Shown here piece after piece: positions 7,939 through 16,167 of a stretch of 64,000 bases of DNA. The notes under the pieces were generated by a model, which saw only the letters and a list, made by a program, of their open reading frames with translations, had not been told where the DNA came from and searched no databases. Numbering within the stretch: position 1 is the first letter of the stretch; each line of letters starts with the position of its first letter. Both the position numbers and the translations under genes were made by a program. Origin of the DNA: Micromonospora peucetia (lineage in GTDB: Bacteria > Actinomycetota > Actinomycetes > Mycobacteriales > Micromonosporaceae); NCBI RefSeq assembly GCF_900091625.1, contig NZ_FMIC01000002.1:496001-560000 (forward strand), in the 5' to 3' direction.

Positions 7939-10140
7939 TCAGCCCTTCTCCAGGTATTCCGCGCGTTCCTCGTCGACCAGGGCGGCCACCGAGGCGGCCA
8001 ACGCCGGATGCCGGGCCAGCTCCGGATCCTCCTCGACCAGGGCGATCGCCTCGGCCCGGGCGTCACGGATCAGGTCGGCGTCGCGCAGCAGCGAGAGCAG
8101 CCGCAGGTGCGAGCGGCGCCCCGACTGGGTGGCGCCCAGCACGTCGCCCTCCCGCCGCTGCTCCAGGTCCAGCTCGGCGAGCTTGAACCCGTCGGTGGTG
8201 GAGGCCACCGCGTCGAGCCGCTCCCGCGCGGGTGCGCCCTCCAGCGCCTCGGTGACCAGCAGGCACAGCCCGGGGGCGGAACCCCGGCCGACCCGGCCGC
8301 GCAGCTGGTGCAGTTGGGAGACGCCGAACCGGTCGGCGTCGAGCACGATCATCACGGTCGCATTCGGCACGTTGACGCCCACCTCGACCACGGTCGTGGC
8401 GACCAGCACGTCGATGTCTCCGGCGGCGAAGGAACGCATCACCGCGTCCTTCTCGTCGGCCGGCAGCCGGCCGTGCAGCACGCCGATGCGCAGGCCGTGC
8501 AGCGGCCCCTCGGCGAGCAGTGGCGCCACCTCGGTGACCGCCATCGGCGGTCGCCGCCCGTTGTCGTCCTCCGGCGGCGGCTCCTCCTCCGACGCCGGGC
8601 CCTCCCCGATCCGCGGGCAGACCACGTACGCCTGGTGGCCGGCGGCCGTCTCCTCGCGCACCCGGCGCCAGGCCCGGTCCAGGAAGGCCGGCTTCTCGGC
8701 GGCTGGGACCACGTGCGAGGCGATCGGCGAGCGGCCCTGCGGCAGCTGGGAGAGGGTGGAGGTCTCCAGGTCGCCGTAGACGGTCATCGCCACCGTGCGC
8801 GGGATCGGGGTGGCCGTCATCACCAGCACGTGCGGCGGCTGCTCGGCCTTGGCGCGCAGCGCGTCGCGTTGCTCCACGCCGAACCGGTGCTGCTCGTCGA
8901 CCACCACCAGACCCAGGTCGGCGAAGTCGACGCCCTCGTACAGCAGGGCGTGGGTGCCGAGCACGATGCCGGCGGCGCCGCCGGCGACCTCGGCCAGCGC
9001 GCGCCGGCGGGCCACCGCGCCCAGCGAGCCGGTGACCAGCTCGACCCGGGTGGCGTCGTCGGCCGCGCCCAGCTCGCCGGCCCGCCCGAGCGGCCCGAGC
9101 AGGTCGAGGATGCCCCGGTGGTGCTGCGCGGCGAGCACCTCGGTGGGCGCCAGCAGCGCGGCCTGGCCGCCCGCGTCGACCACCTGGAGCATCGCGCGCA
9201 GCGCCACCACCGTCTTTCCGGAGCCGACCTCGCCCTGGAGCAGCCGGTGCATCGGATGGGCGGTGGCCAGGTCCGCCGCGATCTCCACCCCCACGTCGTG
9301 CTGACCGGGCGTCAGCTCGTAGGGCAGCCGGGCGTCGAAGGCGTCGAGCAGGCCGCCGGGCTTCGCCGGGCGCGGGCGGGCCGGTGACGCGGCGGCGCGG
9401 TGCTTGCGCTGCACCAGGGTGAGCTGCACGGCGAACGCCTCGTCCCACTTGAGCCGGTGCCGGGCCCGGTAGAGCGCCTCCTTGCTGGTCGGGCGGTGGA
9501 TCTCGCGCAGCGCCACGTCGATGCCACCCAGCTTGCGGCTCGCCCGCAGGGTCGCGGGCAGCGGGTCCTCCGGCGGGGTGAAGGTGTCCAGCACCACCCG
9601 GACGCAGCGGGCGATCACCCAGGTGGGCACCGCCGCCGCAGCCGGGTAGACCGGAATCAGCGCGCCCGCGAACTCCTCGATCTCCTCGTCGACCGCCGCC
9701 TCGCCGTCGCCGCCCTCGCCGAGCAGGACGTACTCCGGGCCGTTGAGCTGCCGCCTGCCCCGGAACTCGGTGACCTTGCCGGCGAAGAGCCCCCACCGGC
9801 CGGGGCGCAGCTCGCGCTCCCGCCAGGCCTGGTTGCCGAAGAAGGTCAGGGACAGGGTGCCGCCCGAGCCATCGCCGACCGTCACCTCCAGCAGGTTGCC
9901 CCGGCGCTGGCGCATCGGGCGTACGGCGGTGCGCTGCACCTGGGCCAGCACGGTGACCTGCTCGCCGACGTCGAGCGAACGGATGTCGGTGTGCTCGCCG
10001 CGCTCGTCGTAGCGGCGCGGGAAGTGGTAGATCAGGTCGCCTGCGGTGTGCAGGTCGAGATGCCCGGCGAGGGCCTTGGCGGTCTTGTCGCCGACCAGCT
10101 TCTTCAGCGGCGTGTCCATCGTGGACGCCTCGGACGTCAT
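7939..10140 (-). CDS. recG: ATP-dependent DNA helicase RecG
   Basis: Branch-migrating helicase that reverses stalled forks and processes recombination intermediates. The 733-residue protein has the N-terminal wedge/OB domain (IYHFPRRYDER, HTDIRSLDVGEQVTVLAQV), Walker A GEVGSGKTVVAL near residue 306, motif II as VVDEQHRFGVEQR near residue 415, TATPIPRT, and the C-terminal motifs QLRGRVGRG and EALEGAPARERLDA. The start at 10140 overlaps the DAK2 gene stop by 4 bases; an internal Met (MDTPLKKLVGDKTA) is an alternative. A fakA-like gene upstream of recG is the usual order in actinobacteria and firmicutes. Confidence 0.97.
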   Translation of the reverse strand: MTSEASTMDTPLKKLVGDKTAKALAGHLDLHTAGDLIYHFPRRYDERGEHTDIRSLDVGEQVTVLAQVQRTAVRPMRQRRGNLLEVTVGDGSGGTLSLTFFGNQAWRERELRPGRWGLFAGKVTEFRGRRQLNGPEYVLLGEGGDGEAAVDEEIEEFAGALIPVYPAAAAVPTWVIARCVRVVLDTFTPPEDPLPATLRASRKLGGIDVALREIHRPTSKEALYRARHRLKWDEAFAVQLTLVQRKHRAAASPARPRPAKPGGLLDAFDARLPYELTPGQHDVGVEIAADLATAHPMHRLLQGEVGSGKTVVALRAMLQVVDAGGQAALLAPTEVLAAQHHRGILDLLGPLGRAGELGAADDATRVELVTGSLGAVARRRALAEVAGGAAGIVLGTHALLYEGVDFADLGLVVVDEQHRFGVEQRDALRAKAEQPPHVLVMTATPIPRTVAMTVYGDLETSTLSQLPQGRSPIASHVVPAAEKPAFLDRAWRRVREETAAGHQAYVVCPRIGEGPASEEEPPPEDDNGRRPPMAVTEVAPLLAEGPLHGLRIGVLHGRLPADEKDAVMRSFAAGDIDVLVATTVVEVGVNVPNATVMIVLDADRFGVSQLHQLRGRVGRGSAPGLCLLVTEALEGAPARERLDAVASTTDGFKLAELDLEQRREGDVLGATQSGRRSHLRLLSLLRDADLIRDARAEAIALVEEDPELARHPALAASVAALVDEERAEYLEKG

Positions 10141-11753
10141 TCGACCCCCACCAGGAGCGGATAGTGCGGCTGCCCGCCCGCGAACGCCTGCACCTCGACG
10201 AACGGCCAGCGCCGCTCGACGTGCTCACGGACCGCGTCGGCGAGCCCGTCGGGGGCGTCCGCACCGGAGAGCAGCGTCACCAGCTCACCGCCGCCGCCGA
10301 GCATCCGGTCGACCACGGCGGCACAGGTGTCGGTCAGATCGGACCCGATCAGGTGCACCTCCCCCTCGACCAGCGCCAGCACGTCGCCGGGACGGCAGGG
10401 GCCGGCGACGGTGAGCGCCTCGCGACGGGCGTAGCAGACCTCGGCGTAGCGGCAGGCGCCGGCCGCCTCGGCCATCGCGATCACGTCGTCCTCGAACCGC
10501 CGCCCCGGGTCACGCACCGCGAGGGCGGCCAGCGCCTGTACCGGCGAGCGGGTCGGCACCACGCTGACCTTGATGCCGAGCCCGTGCGCCTCCCGGGCGG
10601 CGGCACTCGCCACCGCCTGCGTGTCCGGGTCGTTGGGCAGCACCACCACGCGAGCCGCCCCGGTGACCCGGATCGCGTCCACCAGCTCGCCGATGGACGG
10701 GTTGCCGGGCACCACCGTCGCGCCCTCGCCGGTGAACAACCCGGCGATGCCCGCCCCGGCGGCCACCACCACGGCGGCCCGACCGTCCGCCGCCACGGCG
10801 GGCGACACCGGTGCCGCCTGGTCGGCGAAGCGGGTCACCGAGATGCGGTGCGGCCGACCGGCCACCACGCCCGCCTCGATCGTCGCGCCCACGTCGTTGA
10901 CGTGCACGTGCACGTTCCAGGTGCCCACGCCTGCGCTCCCGTCGCCGACGACCACCAGCGAGTCGCCCAGGGCGTCCAGCTCGTCCCGCAGCCGGGCCAC
11001 CGCCTCCGGCCCGGCGTCGAGCAGGAACTGCACCTCGTACGCGTACTCCTCGGAACCGGTCTCGCGGACGGCGGTGGCCGGCGGGCGGACCGGGCGCGGC
11101 GCGGGCGTGGGCCGCTCGGGGCTCTCACCGGTGACCACCTCGACCAGCGCGTCGAGCAGCAGGCACAGGCCCCTGCCGCCGGCGTCCACCACGCCGGCCC
11201 GGGCCAGTGCCGGGAGCTGCTCGGGGGTGCGGGCCAACGCGTGCGCCGCCCCGCCCGCCGCCGCCCGGGCGACCGCGCGCAGGTCGTCACTGTCGGCCCG
11301 CTCGGCGGAATGCGCCGCCGCGGCGACGACGCTGAGCAGCGTGCCCTCGACCGGGCGGGCGACCGCGGCGTAGGCGGCGGCGGTGCCGTCGCGCAGGGCG
11401 GCGGCCAACTCGCGCCCCCGCACGACCGGCACGGCGGCGACGGCGTCGGCGAAGCCGCGCAGGATCTGCGACAGGATCACCCCCGAGTTGCCCCGCGCGC
11501 CCAGCAGCGCGCCCCGGGCCATCAGCCGCAACGCGTGCCCGTGCGCGGTGTGGCCGTCCTCCGGGAGGGTGCCGAGATCCATCGCGAGCGCCTGCTGGGC
11601 GGAGGTGAGGGTGAGCACCATGTTGGTGCCGGTGTCGCCGTCGGGCACCGGATAGACGTTCAGGTCGTCGATCTCGCCCTGGTGGCGCTTGAGCGCGACC
11701 AGCCCGCCCGCACACCAACGGCGGACCGCGGTGGCGTCGAGGGTGTCCAGCAC
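10137..11753 (-). CDS. fakA: DAK2-domain fatty acid kinase-like protein (FakA/YloV family)
   Basis: The N-terminal DAK2 domain resembles dihydroxyacetone kinase: NVYPVPDGDTGTNM (about residues 33-46) binds nucleotide/Mg, and GARGNSGVILSQILRG (about 83-98) is the second signature. The C-terminal half (VAARGAG-like, VVLPNDPDTQAVASAAAREA) is the YloV extension. In firmicutes FakA phosphorylates fatty acids delivered by FakB; no FakB partner is seen in this window, so the substrate is inferred only. I chose the GTG at 11753 (VLDTLDATAVRRWCAGG), where family similarity begins; an upstream start at 11837 would add an Arg-rich leader. It overlaps recG by 4 bases. Confidence 0.85.
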   Translation of the reverse strand: MLDTLDATAVRRWCAGGLVALKRHQGEIDDLNVYPVPDGDTGTNMVLTLTSAQQALAMDLGTLPEDGHTAHGHALRLMARGALLGARGNSGVILSQILRGFADAVAAVPVVRGRELAAALRDGTAAAYAAVARPVEGTLLSVVAAAAHSAERADSDDLRAVARAAAGGAAHALARTPEQLPALARAGVVDAGGRGLCLLLDALVEVVTGESPERPTPAPRPVRPPATAVRETGSEEYAYEVQFLLDAGPEAVARLRDELDALGDSLVVVGDGSAGVGTWNVHVHVNDVGATIEAGVVAGRPHRISVTRFADQAAPVSPAVAADGRAAVVVAAGAGIAGLFTGEGATVVPGNPSIGELVDAIRVTGAARVVVLPNDPDTQAVASAAAREAHGLGIKVSVVPTRSPVQALAALAVRDPGRRFEDDVIAMAEAAGACRYAEVCYARREALTVAGPCRPGDVLALVEGEVHLIGSDLTDTCAAVVDRMLGGGGELVTLLSGADAPDGLADAVREHVERRWPFVEVQAFAGGQPHYPLLVGVE

Positions 11754-11925
11754 GGCGAGAAGCCTACTGGCGCGCACCGACACCCGCCGGAGACGACCGC
11801 ATCTCCGGCGGCGTGTCCGGCCCTCACGGGCACCCACTATCCTCAGGGCCGACTGTCTTCGCGCGGTGACGGCCCACCTGGGCCTGCGTCCGGGGCCGGC
11901 TGGTCGGGTACCCGGGGCATCGGGT

Positions 11926-11939
11926 AACCTGGCCAGGTT
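11926..11939. promoter_or_regulatory. 14-bp perfect palindrome in the rpmB/fakA divergent promoter region
   Basis: aacctggccaggtt is a perfect palindrome about 56 bases before the rpmB GTG, in the 241-base gap between the divergent fakA and rpmB starts. Its size and position suit a dimeric regulator site, but I do not recognise a named operator. Confidence 0.35.
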
Positions 11940-11994
11940 GCCCGGGTTACGCCTGGCGGCGACCTCATGAACGTTTCAATCCCAGGAGTATCCC

Positions 11995-12186
11995 GTGGCT
12001 AGCGTGTGCGACGTCTGTGGCAAGGGACCGGGCTTCGGCCACAACGTGTCCCACTCGCACCGGCGGACCAACCGCCGCTGGAACCCGAACATCCAGTCGG
12101 TGCGTACCCCGGCCGGTGGCGGCAACACCAAGAAGTTGCAGGTCTGCACCTCCTGCATCAAGGCTGGCAAGGTCACCCGCGCCTGA
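11995..12186 (+). CDS. rpmB: 50S ribosomal protein L28 (zinc-binding form)
   Basis: 63 residues from a GTG at 11995, with an AGGAGT ribosome site 8 bases before it. The protein starts [20 protein letters not shown] and keeps [12 protein letters not shown]. Cysteine pairs CDVC and CTSC make it the zinc-containing (C+) L28. It is part of the large ribosomal subunit near the E-site side. The gene is transcribed alone, divergent from fakA, with a strong hairpin after its stop. Confidence 0.97.
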   Translation: MASVCDVCGKGPGFGHNVSHSHRRTNRRWNPNIQSVRTPAGGGNTKKLQVCTSCIKAGKVTRA

Positions 12187-12218
12187 CGCGGTAGGCCCCA
12201 CCCTTCACACTCGTCATT

Positions 12219-12245
12219 GCCGGCGGGCCGATGCGGCCCGCCGGC
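12219..12245 (+). terminator. rpmB terminator hairpin
   Basis: Perfect 11-bp stem, gccggcgggcc at 12219-12229 and ggcccgccggc at 12235-12245, with a 5-base loop, starting 33 bases after the rpmB stop. There is no long T-run, as is common for high-GC actinobacterial terminators. It could also serve the convergent GNAT gene. Confidence 0.75.
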
Positions 12246-12315
12246 TCTGTCGTGTCGGTGCCGGGAGCCCGGGCGGGCCCCCGGCGTGCGGGACGGCTCA
12301 GAGCGTGCGGGACAG

Positions 12316-12783
12316 TCAGAGCGTGCGGGCGAAGGAAATGCAGCCCGGGGCGTCCCGGTAGTAGCCGAAGTTGGGGATCCGCTCGTAGCCGGCCGCCGTG
12401 TACATGGCGATGGCCTCGGGCTGCTTGTCGCCACACTCCAGGACGATCCGCTTGCGCCCGTGCTCCCGGGCCGAGCGCTCCACCGCCGCCAGCACCGCCC
12501 GGGCCACGCCCCGGCCCCGGGCCGCCGGTGCGGTGTACATCCGCTTCAGCTCGGCGGTGTCGCCCTCGTCGCCGTGGCTGCGCCAGCCGCCGCAGCCGAC
12601 CGGCTCGCCGCCGAGGTGGGCGATGAGGAAGGCCCCCGAGGGCGGCTCGAACTCACCCGCGTCGACCGGGGTCTCGTCGCCGCTGCCGCCGTACCGGGTG
12701 CCGAGGTCGGCCAGTGCGGCGCGGATCAGCCGCCGCGCCACCGCCGAGTCGAAGCGCTCGACGCGAATCTCGATCTCACTCAC
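12316..12783 (-). CDS. GNAT-family N-acetyltransferase
   Basis: 155-residue single-domain GNAT enzyme. The acetyl-CoA pyrophosphate loop is seen as RMYTAPAARGRGVARAVLAAVE (R-x-x-G-x-A type, about residues 82-103), followed by RIVLECGDKQPEAIAMYTAAGYERI, the usual beta5-alpha4 region. The ending PNFGYYRDAPGCISFARTL resembles the common bacterial group that acetylates small molecules; the substrate is unknown. It lies 30 bases downstream of thiL on the same strand. The last bases of the gene are echoed just beyond its stop (see findings). Confidence 0.85.
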   Translation of the reverse strand: MSEIEIRVERFDSAVARRLIRAALADLGTRYGGSGDETPVDAGEFEPPSGAFLIAHLGGEPVGCGGWRSHGDEGDTAELKRMYTAPAARGRGVARAVLAAVERSAREHGRKRIVLECGDKQPEAIAMYTAAGYERIPNFGYYRDAPGCISFARTL

Positions 12784-12812
12784 GAAGTAAAGGCTACGAC
12801 TCCGATCGGCCC

Positions 12813-13751
12813 TTACCGAAAGTGGTCCCAGCCAGTAGGTCCGTCGTACGGCCGGCCGTCGACCGTGATGCCCGAACCCTCCGTGACCCGCCCGATCGGC
12901 TGCCAGTCGGGCGGCAGCGCCACCGCCGCCGGGAAGGTCGCGGCCAGCGCGTGGTCATCGCCTCCGGCGAGCAGCCAGGTGTACGGGTCGACGCCGAGCG
13001 CCTGGGCTGCGTCGCGCATCTGCCGGGGCACCTCGAAGGCGTCCCGGCGCACGTCCACGGCTACCCCGCTGGCCTTCGCCACGTGCCCGAGGTCGGCGAG
13101 CAGCCCGTCCGACACGTCGATCATGGCGGTGGCGCCGAGCCGGGCGGCGTGCGGCCCCGCCAGGTAGGGCACCTCGGGCCGCCGGCACGCCTCCACCAGC
13201 AGTCGGGGCGTGCGGAAGCCCCGGGAGAGCACGGTCAGCCCGGCCGCCGCGTACCCGATGCGGCCGGCCAGGGCCAGCACATCCCCCGGCCGTGCGCCGG
13301 AGCGCGTCACCGGCGGCCGGCCGCCGAGGTCGCCAAGGGCGGTGACCGCGATCGTCAACGTCGGGCTGGCCGCCATGTCCCCGCCCACCACGCTCGCGCC
13401 GACCTTCGCCGCCTCGGCGGCCAGCCCGTCGGCGAGTTCCTCGGCCCACCCGGTCTCCAGCTCCGGCGGCATGCAGAGCGCGACCAGCAGCGCCGTCGGC
13501 TGCGCCCCCATGGCGACGATGTCGGCCAGGTTCGCCGCCGCCGCCCGGTGGCCGACGTCACGCGCGCTGGACCAGTCCCGCCGGAAGTGCCGCCCCTCCA
13601 CCAGCACGTCGGTCGAGGCCGCGACCCGGGCGTCCGGGGCGGCCACCACCGCCGCGTCGTCCCCGGGCCCGAGCAGAACGGTCGATCCATACGACAACCG
13701 GGCGGTCACCCGATCGATCAGGCCGAACTCGCCGACCCCCGCGACACTCAT
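12813..13751 (-). CDS. thiL: Thiamine-monophosphate kinase
   Basis: Phosphorylates thiamine monophosphate to thiamine diphosphate, the last step of the cofactor pathway. From the ATG at 13751 the protein (312 residues) starts MSVAGVGEFGLIDRVTARL and has LGPGDDAAVV (about residue 28), DVLVEGRHFRRDW, AAANLADIVAMGAQP and SDGLLADLGHVAKASGV, all ThiL/PurM-superfamily motifs for Mg-nucleotide binding. Order relative to ddl and the Lrp-like and DUF3515 genes matches M. tuberculosis Rv2977c-Rv2981c. It is divergent from the Lrp-like gene. No TPP riboswitch was recognised upstream. Confidence 0.95.
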   Translation of the reverse strand: MSVAGVGEFGLIDRVTARLSYGSTVLLGPGDDAAVVAAPDARVAASTDVLVEGRHFRRDWSSARDVGHRAAAANLADIVAMGAQPTALLVALCMPPELETGWAEELADGLAAEAAKVGASVVGGDMAASPTLTIAVTALGDLGGRPPVTRSGARPGDVLALAGRIGYAAAGLTVLSRGFRTPRLLVEACRRPEVPYLAGPHAARLGATAMIDVSDGLLADLGHVAKASGVAVDVRRDAFEVPRQMRDAAQALGVDPYTWLLAGGDDHALAATFPAAVALPPDWQPIGRVTEGSGITVDGRPYDGPTGWDHFR

Positions 13752-13874
13752 GCTGGCCCTCCGCCATGCTCGCTCACCGCTTCTCCTTGACCACCGATAG
13801 GGATCAGACCTGGTCCGTAAGGTACTTTCTCCCTTCGGGCCGCCCCGCAGGCGGCGACGGACGGAGGTCGAGTC

Positions 13875-14108
13875 GTGGTTCAGGCGTACATCCTCATCCA
13901 GACCGAGGTCGGACGGGCGCGTGACGTGGCCGGTCTCATCTCGGACCTTGCCGGCGTGGTACGCGTCGACGCCGTCACCGGGCCGTACGACGTGGTCGTG
14001 CTCACCGAGGCGAACACCGTCGACGAGCTCGGCAAACTCATCGTCAGCAACGTGCAGATGGTGCCCGGCATCACCCGCACCCTCACGTGTTCGGTGGTGC
14101 GCCTGTAA
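13875..14108 (+). CDS. Stand-alone Lrp/AsnC ligand-binding (RAM) domain protein
   Basis: 77 residues from a GTG at 13875, preceded by GGAGG (ACGGAGGTCGAGTC). VQAYILIQTEVGRARDVAGLI and the GPYDVVVLTEANTVDELGKLI segment are the alpha/beta sandwich of the Lrp/AsnC effector domain, without the DNA-binding helix-turn-helix. Such proteins form multimers that may bind amino acids and modulate partner regulators. The next gene's GTG follows the TAA directly with no spacing, indicating an operon. Confidence 0.9.
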   Translation: MVQAYILIQTEVGRARDVAGLISDLAGVVRVDAVTGPYDVVVLTEANTVDELGKLIVSNVQMVPGITRTLTCSVVRL

Positions 14109-14750
14109 GTGGACAAGATCACTGACTCCCCCGTGACCGATTCCGCCCAGCCGGACGAGGCTGCCCCCGAGCGGCCGGCCCGCGACCGGACGACCCGTGG
14201 CGCCGCGCTGGTCGCGACGCTGATCGCGCTGCCGATCACCGTGTTGGTGGGCGGCCTCGCGTTCGCCCAACTCTCCTCGAACGAGCGGGCCGAGCCGGCA
14301 GCCACGCCGAGCGCGACCGCCACCACCGCCGGCCCGCGGTCCACCGCGCCGGTCGAGATGGCCGCGCCGGCGCTGGCCGAACGGCCCGCCACGGTCTGCC
14401 GGGCCCTGCTCTCCCAGTTGCCAGCCACGGTCAACGACCTCCCGCAGCGTCCGGTCACCGCCGGCCCGGAGCAGAACGCCGCGTACGGCGACCCGGCGGT
14501 CACCGTCGCCTGCGGCGGGGCCGAGCCGACCGTCGGCGAGACCGACGACGTCTGGACGGTCAACCGGGTCTGCTGGCATGCCACCGAGCAGGCCGACGCC
14601 ACCGTGCTCACCACGCTGGACCGGGAGACGGCCGTCACGGTCCGCGTGCCGCGCAGCTACGGACCGGCGTTGCAGTGGGTCTCCCCCATCTCGGACACCC
14701 TCGTGGCCACGGTGCCCTCCGGCGCCGCCCCGAGCGGCTGCCAGGGCTGA
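14109..14750 (+). CDS. DUF3515 membrane-anchored protein
   Basis: 213 residues starting immediately after the Lrp-like stop. A cytoplasmic arm of about 30 residues is followed by one transmembrane helix (GAALVATLIALPITVLVGGLAF, given in part), then an Ala/Thr/Pro linker and an extracytoplasmic domain with VCRALLSQLPATVNDL, the four-cysteine pattern (VACGG, NRVCW, PSGCQ) and VPRSYGPALQWVSPIS. This is the DUF3515 family, which sits next to ddl and thiL in actinobacteria (Rv2980 in M. tuberculosis). Its function is not known; the context suggests an envelope role. Confidence 0.88.
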   Translation: MDKITDSPVTDSAQPDEAAPERPARDRTTRGAALVATLIALPITVLVGGLAFAQLSSNERAEPAATPSATATTAGPRSTAPVEMAAPALAERPATVCRALLSQLPATVNDLPQRPVTAGPEQNAAYGDPAVTVACGGAEPTVGETDDVWTVNRVCWHATEQADATVLTTLDRETAVTVRVPRSYGPALQWVSPISDTLVATVPSGAAPSGCQG

Positions 14751-14799
14751 CCCCGCCCCCTGCCCCACCCCCCGCCGCGTCTGGCGTGGGCAAGAGGTC

Positions 14800-14846
14800 A
14801 GGAAGGGGCCCTTCCTGTACGTCAGGCGTCAGGAAGGGCCCCTCCC
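14800..14846. repeat. Dispersed palindrome family B, copy 1
   Basis: An aggaaggggccc start and an agggcccctccc end flank a centre that includes tgtacgtcaggcgt. It lies between the convergent DUF3515 and ddl genes. A second, better-paired copy lies at 42702-42754 (aaggaagggccc ... gggcccttcctt, with centre tgttacgcctggcg). The shared arms and the 'ttacgcctggcg'-like centre mark a genomic repeat family. It may also work as a terminator between these two convergent genes. Confidence 0.7.
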
Positions 14847-14858
14847 CCGCAATCCAGC

Positions 14859-15965
14859 TCAGTGCAGGCCGGTGCCGCGGTGCAGGGCGGTGCGGATGAG
14901 GCGGTTGACCAGCTTCGGGTATTCCAGCCCGGACGCCGCCCACATCCGAGGGAACATCGACGTCGGGGTGAAGCCCGGCATGGTGTTGATCTCGTTGAGG
15001 TAGACGTCCAGCTCCGGGGTGACGAAGAAGTCGGCCCGGGCCAGGCCGGCGCAGTCGAGCGCGGTGAAGGCGCGGACGGCGTACTCCTGGACCTGACGGG
15101 TCACCCGCTCGGGCAGGCCGGCGGGGATGTCGTACTCGCAGGCGGACTCGGAGTCGATGTACTTCGCCTCGAAGTCGTAGAAGTCGTAGTCCCCGACCAC
15201 CCGGACCTCGGCCAGCACGGACGCCTCCGGCGCACCGGAGGCCTCGCTCTCCAGCACGCCGCACTCGATCTCGCGGCCGACGACCGCCGCCTCGATGAGC
15301 ACCTTCGAATCGATCTGGCGGGCGGTGGCGACGGCCGCGTCCAGGGCCGCCCAGTCGTCGACCTTGGTGATGCCGAACGACGAACCGGCCCGGGACGGCT
15401 TCACGAAGACCGGCAGGCCGAGCCGCTCCTTGTCGGCCTCGCTCAGCGTCATCCCGTTGCGCAGCACCGCGTACGGGCCCACCGGAATGCCCTCGGCGGC
15501 GCAGAGCTTCTTGGTGAACTCCTTGTCCATGGCTGCGGCGGAGGCGAAGACGTTCGCCCCGACGTAGGGGATGCCGGCCATCTCCAGCATGCCCTGGATG
15601 GTGCCGTCCTCACCGTAGGCGCCGTGCAGCACCGGGAAGACCACGTCGACGTCGGCGAGTGCCCGGGGACCCTCGGTCGGGTCGAGCACCATCAGCCCGT
15701 TGCCGGTCGGGTCGGCGCGCAGCACGATGTCGGTGCCGGACTCGGCGGTGATCTCCGGCAGCCGGCGCGCGTCGATCGCCAACTGGGCCGGGTCGCCGCT
15801 GGTCAGCACCCACTGACCGGCCCGGGTGATGCCCACCGGCACCACCTCGAACTCGTCCGGGTCGAGGGCTCCGAGCACGCTGCCGGCGCTGACGCAGGAG
15901 ATGCCGTGCTCCGGGCTACGGCCGCCGAAGACGATCGCCACGCGGGTCCTGCCTGGGGTGGTCAC
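14859..15965 (-). CDS. ddl: D-alanine--D-alanine ligase
   Basis: ATP-grasp enzyme making the D-Ala-D-Ala dipeptide for peptidoglycan. 368 residues from a GTG at 15965: [20 protein letters not shown] at the N-terminus, [32 protein letters not shown] (ATP-binding lysine), [20 protein letters not shown] and [11 protein letters not shown] (metal ligands, about residue 322). These match vancomycin-sensitive D-Ala-D-Ala ligases. It faces the DUF3515 gene, is transcribed alone, and is divergent from the AAA+ gene. Confidence 0.97.
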   Translation of the reverse strand: MTTPGRTRVAIVFGGRSPEHGISCVSAGSVLGALDPDEFEVVPVGITRAGQWVLTSGDPAQLAIDARRLPEITAESGTDIVLRADPTGNGLMVLDPTEGPRALADVDVVFPVLHGAYGEDGTIQGMLEMAGIPYVGANVFASAAAMDKEFTKKLCAAEGIPVGPYAVLRNGMTLSEADKERLGLPVFVKPSRAGSSFGITKVDDWAALDAAVATARQIDSKVLIEAAVVGREIECGVLESEASGAPEASVLAEVRVVGDYDFYDFEAKYIDSESACEYDIPAGLPERVTRQVQEYAVRAFTALDCAGLARADFFVTPELDVYLNEINTMPGFTPTSMFPRMWAASGLEYPKLVNRLIRTALHRGTGLH

Positions 15966-16167
15966 TGTTTCACCTCTTCGTACGCGACTGCTCCGGTCGT
16001 GGCGCTCACCCGGTTGACCTTACTGTGCGTGGCGGGGGCCGGCTGGCGATACCCGGGACACGCGGCGCGACACCGCATTCGGTCAACAAAGGATATACGT
16101 TGCGTAAGGTCCCGCACTGAGATCCGGGGCGGTGACGGCACGGGAGGCCCACTACGCTGCACGTCCT

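Noticed and set aside
13752..14768. Long minus-strand frame upstream of thiL covering the Lrp-like and DUF3515 genes
   Set aside because: Antisense shadow; the plus-strand genes have clear domains and starts.
12784..14768. TPP riboswitch for thiL or another thiamine gene
   Set aside because: The TPP-box motifs are not recognisable near the thiL start.
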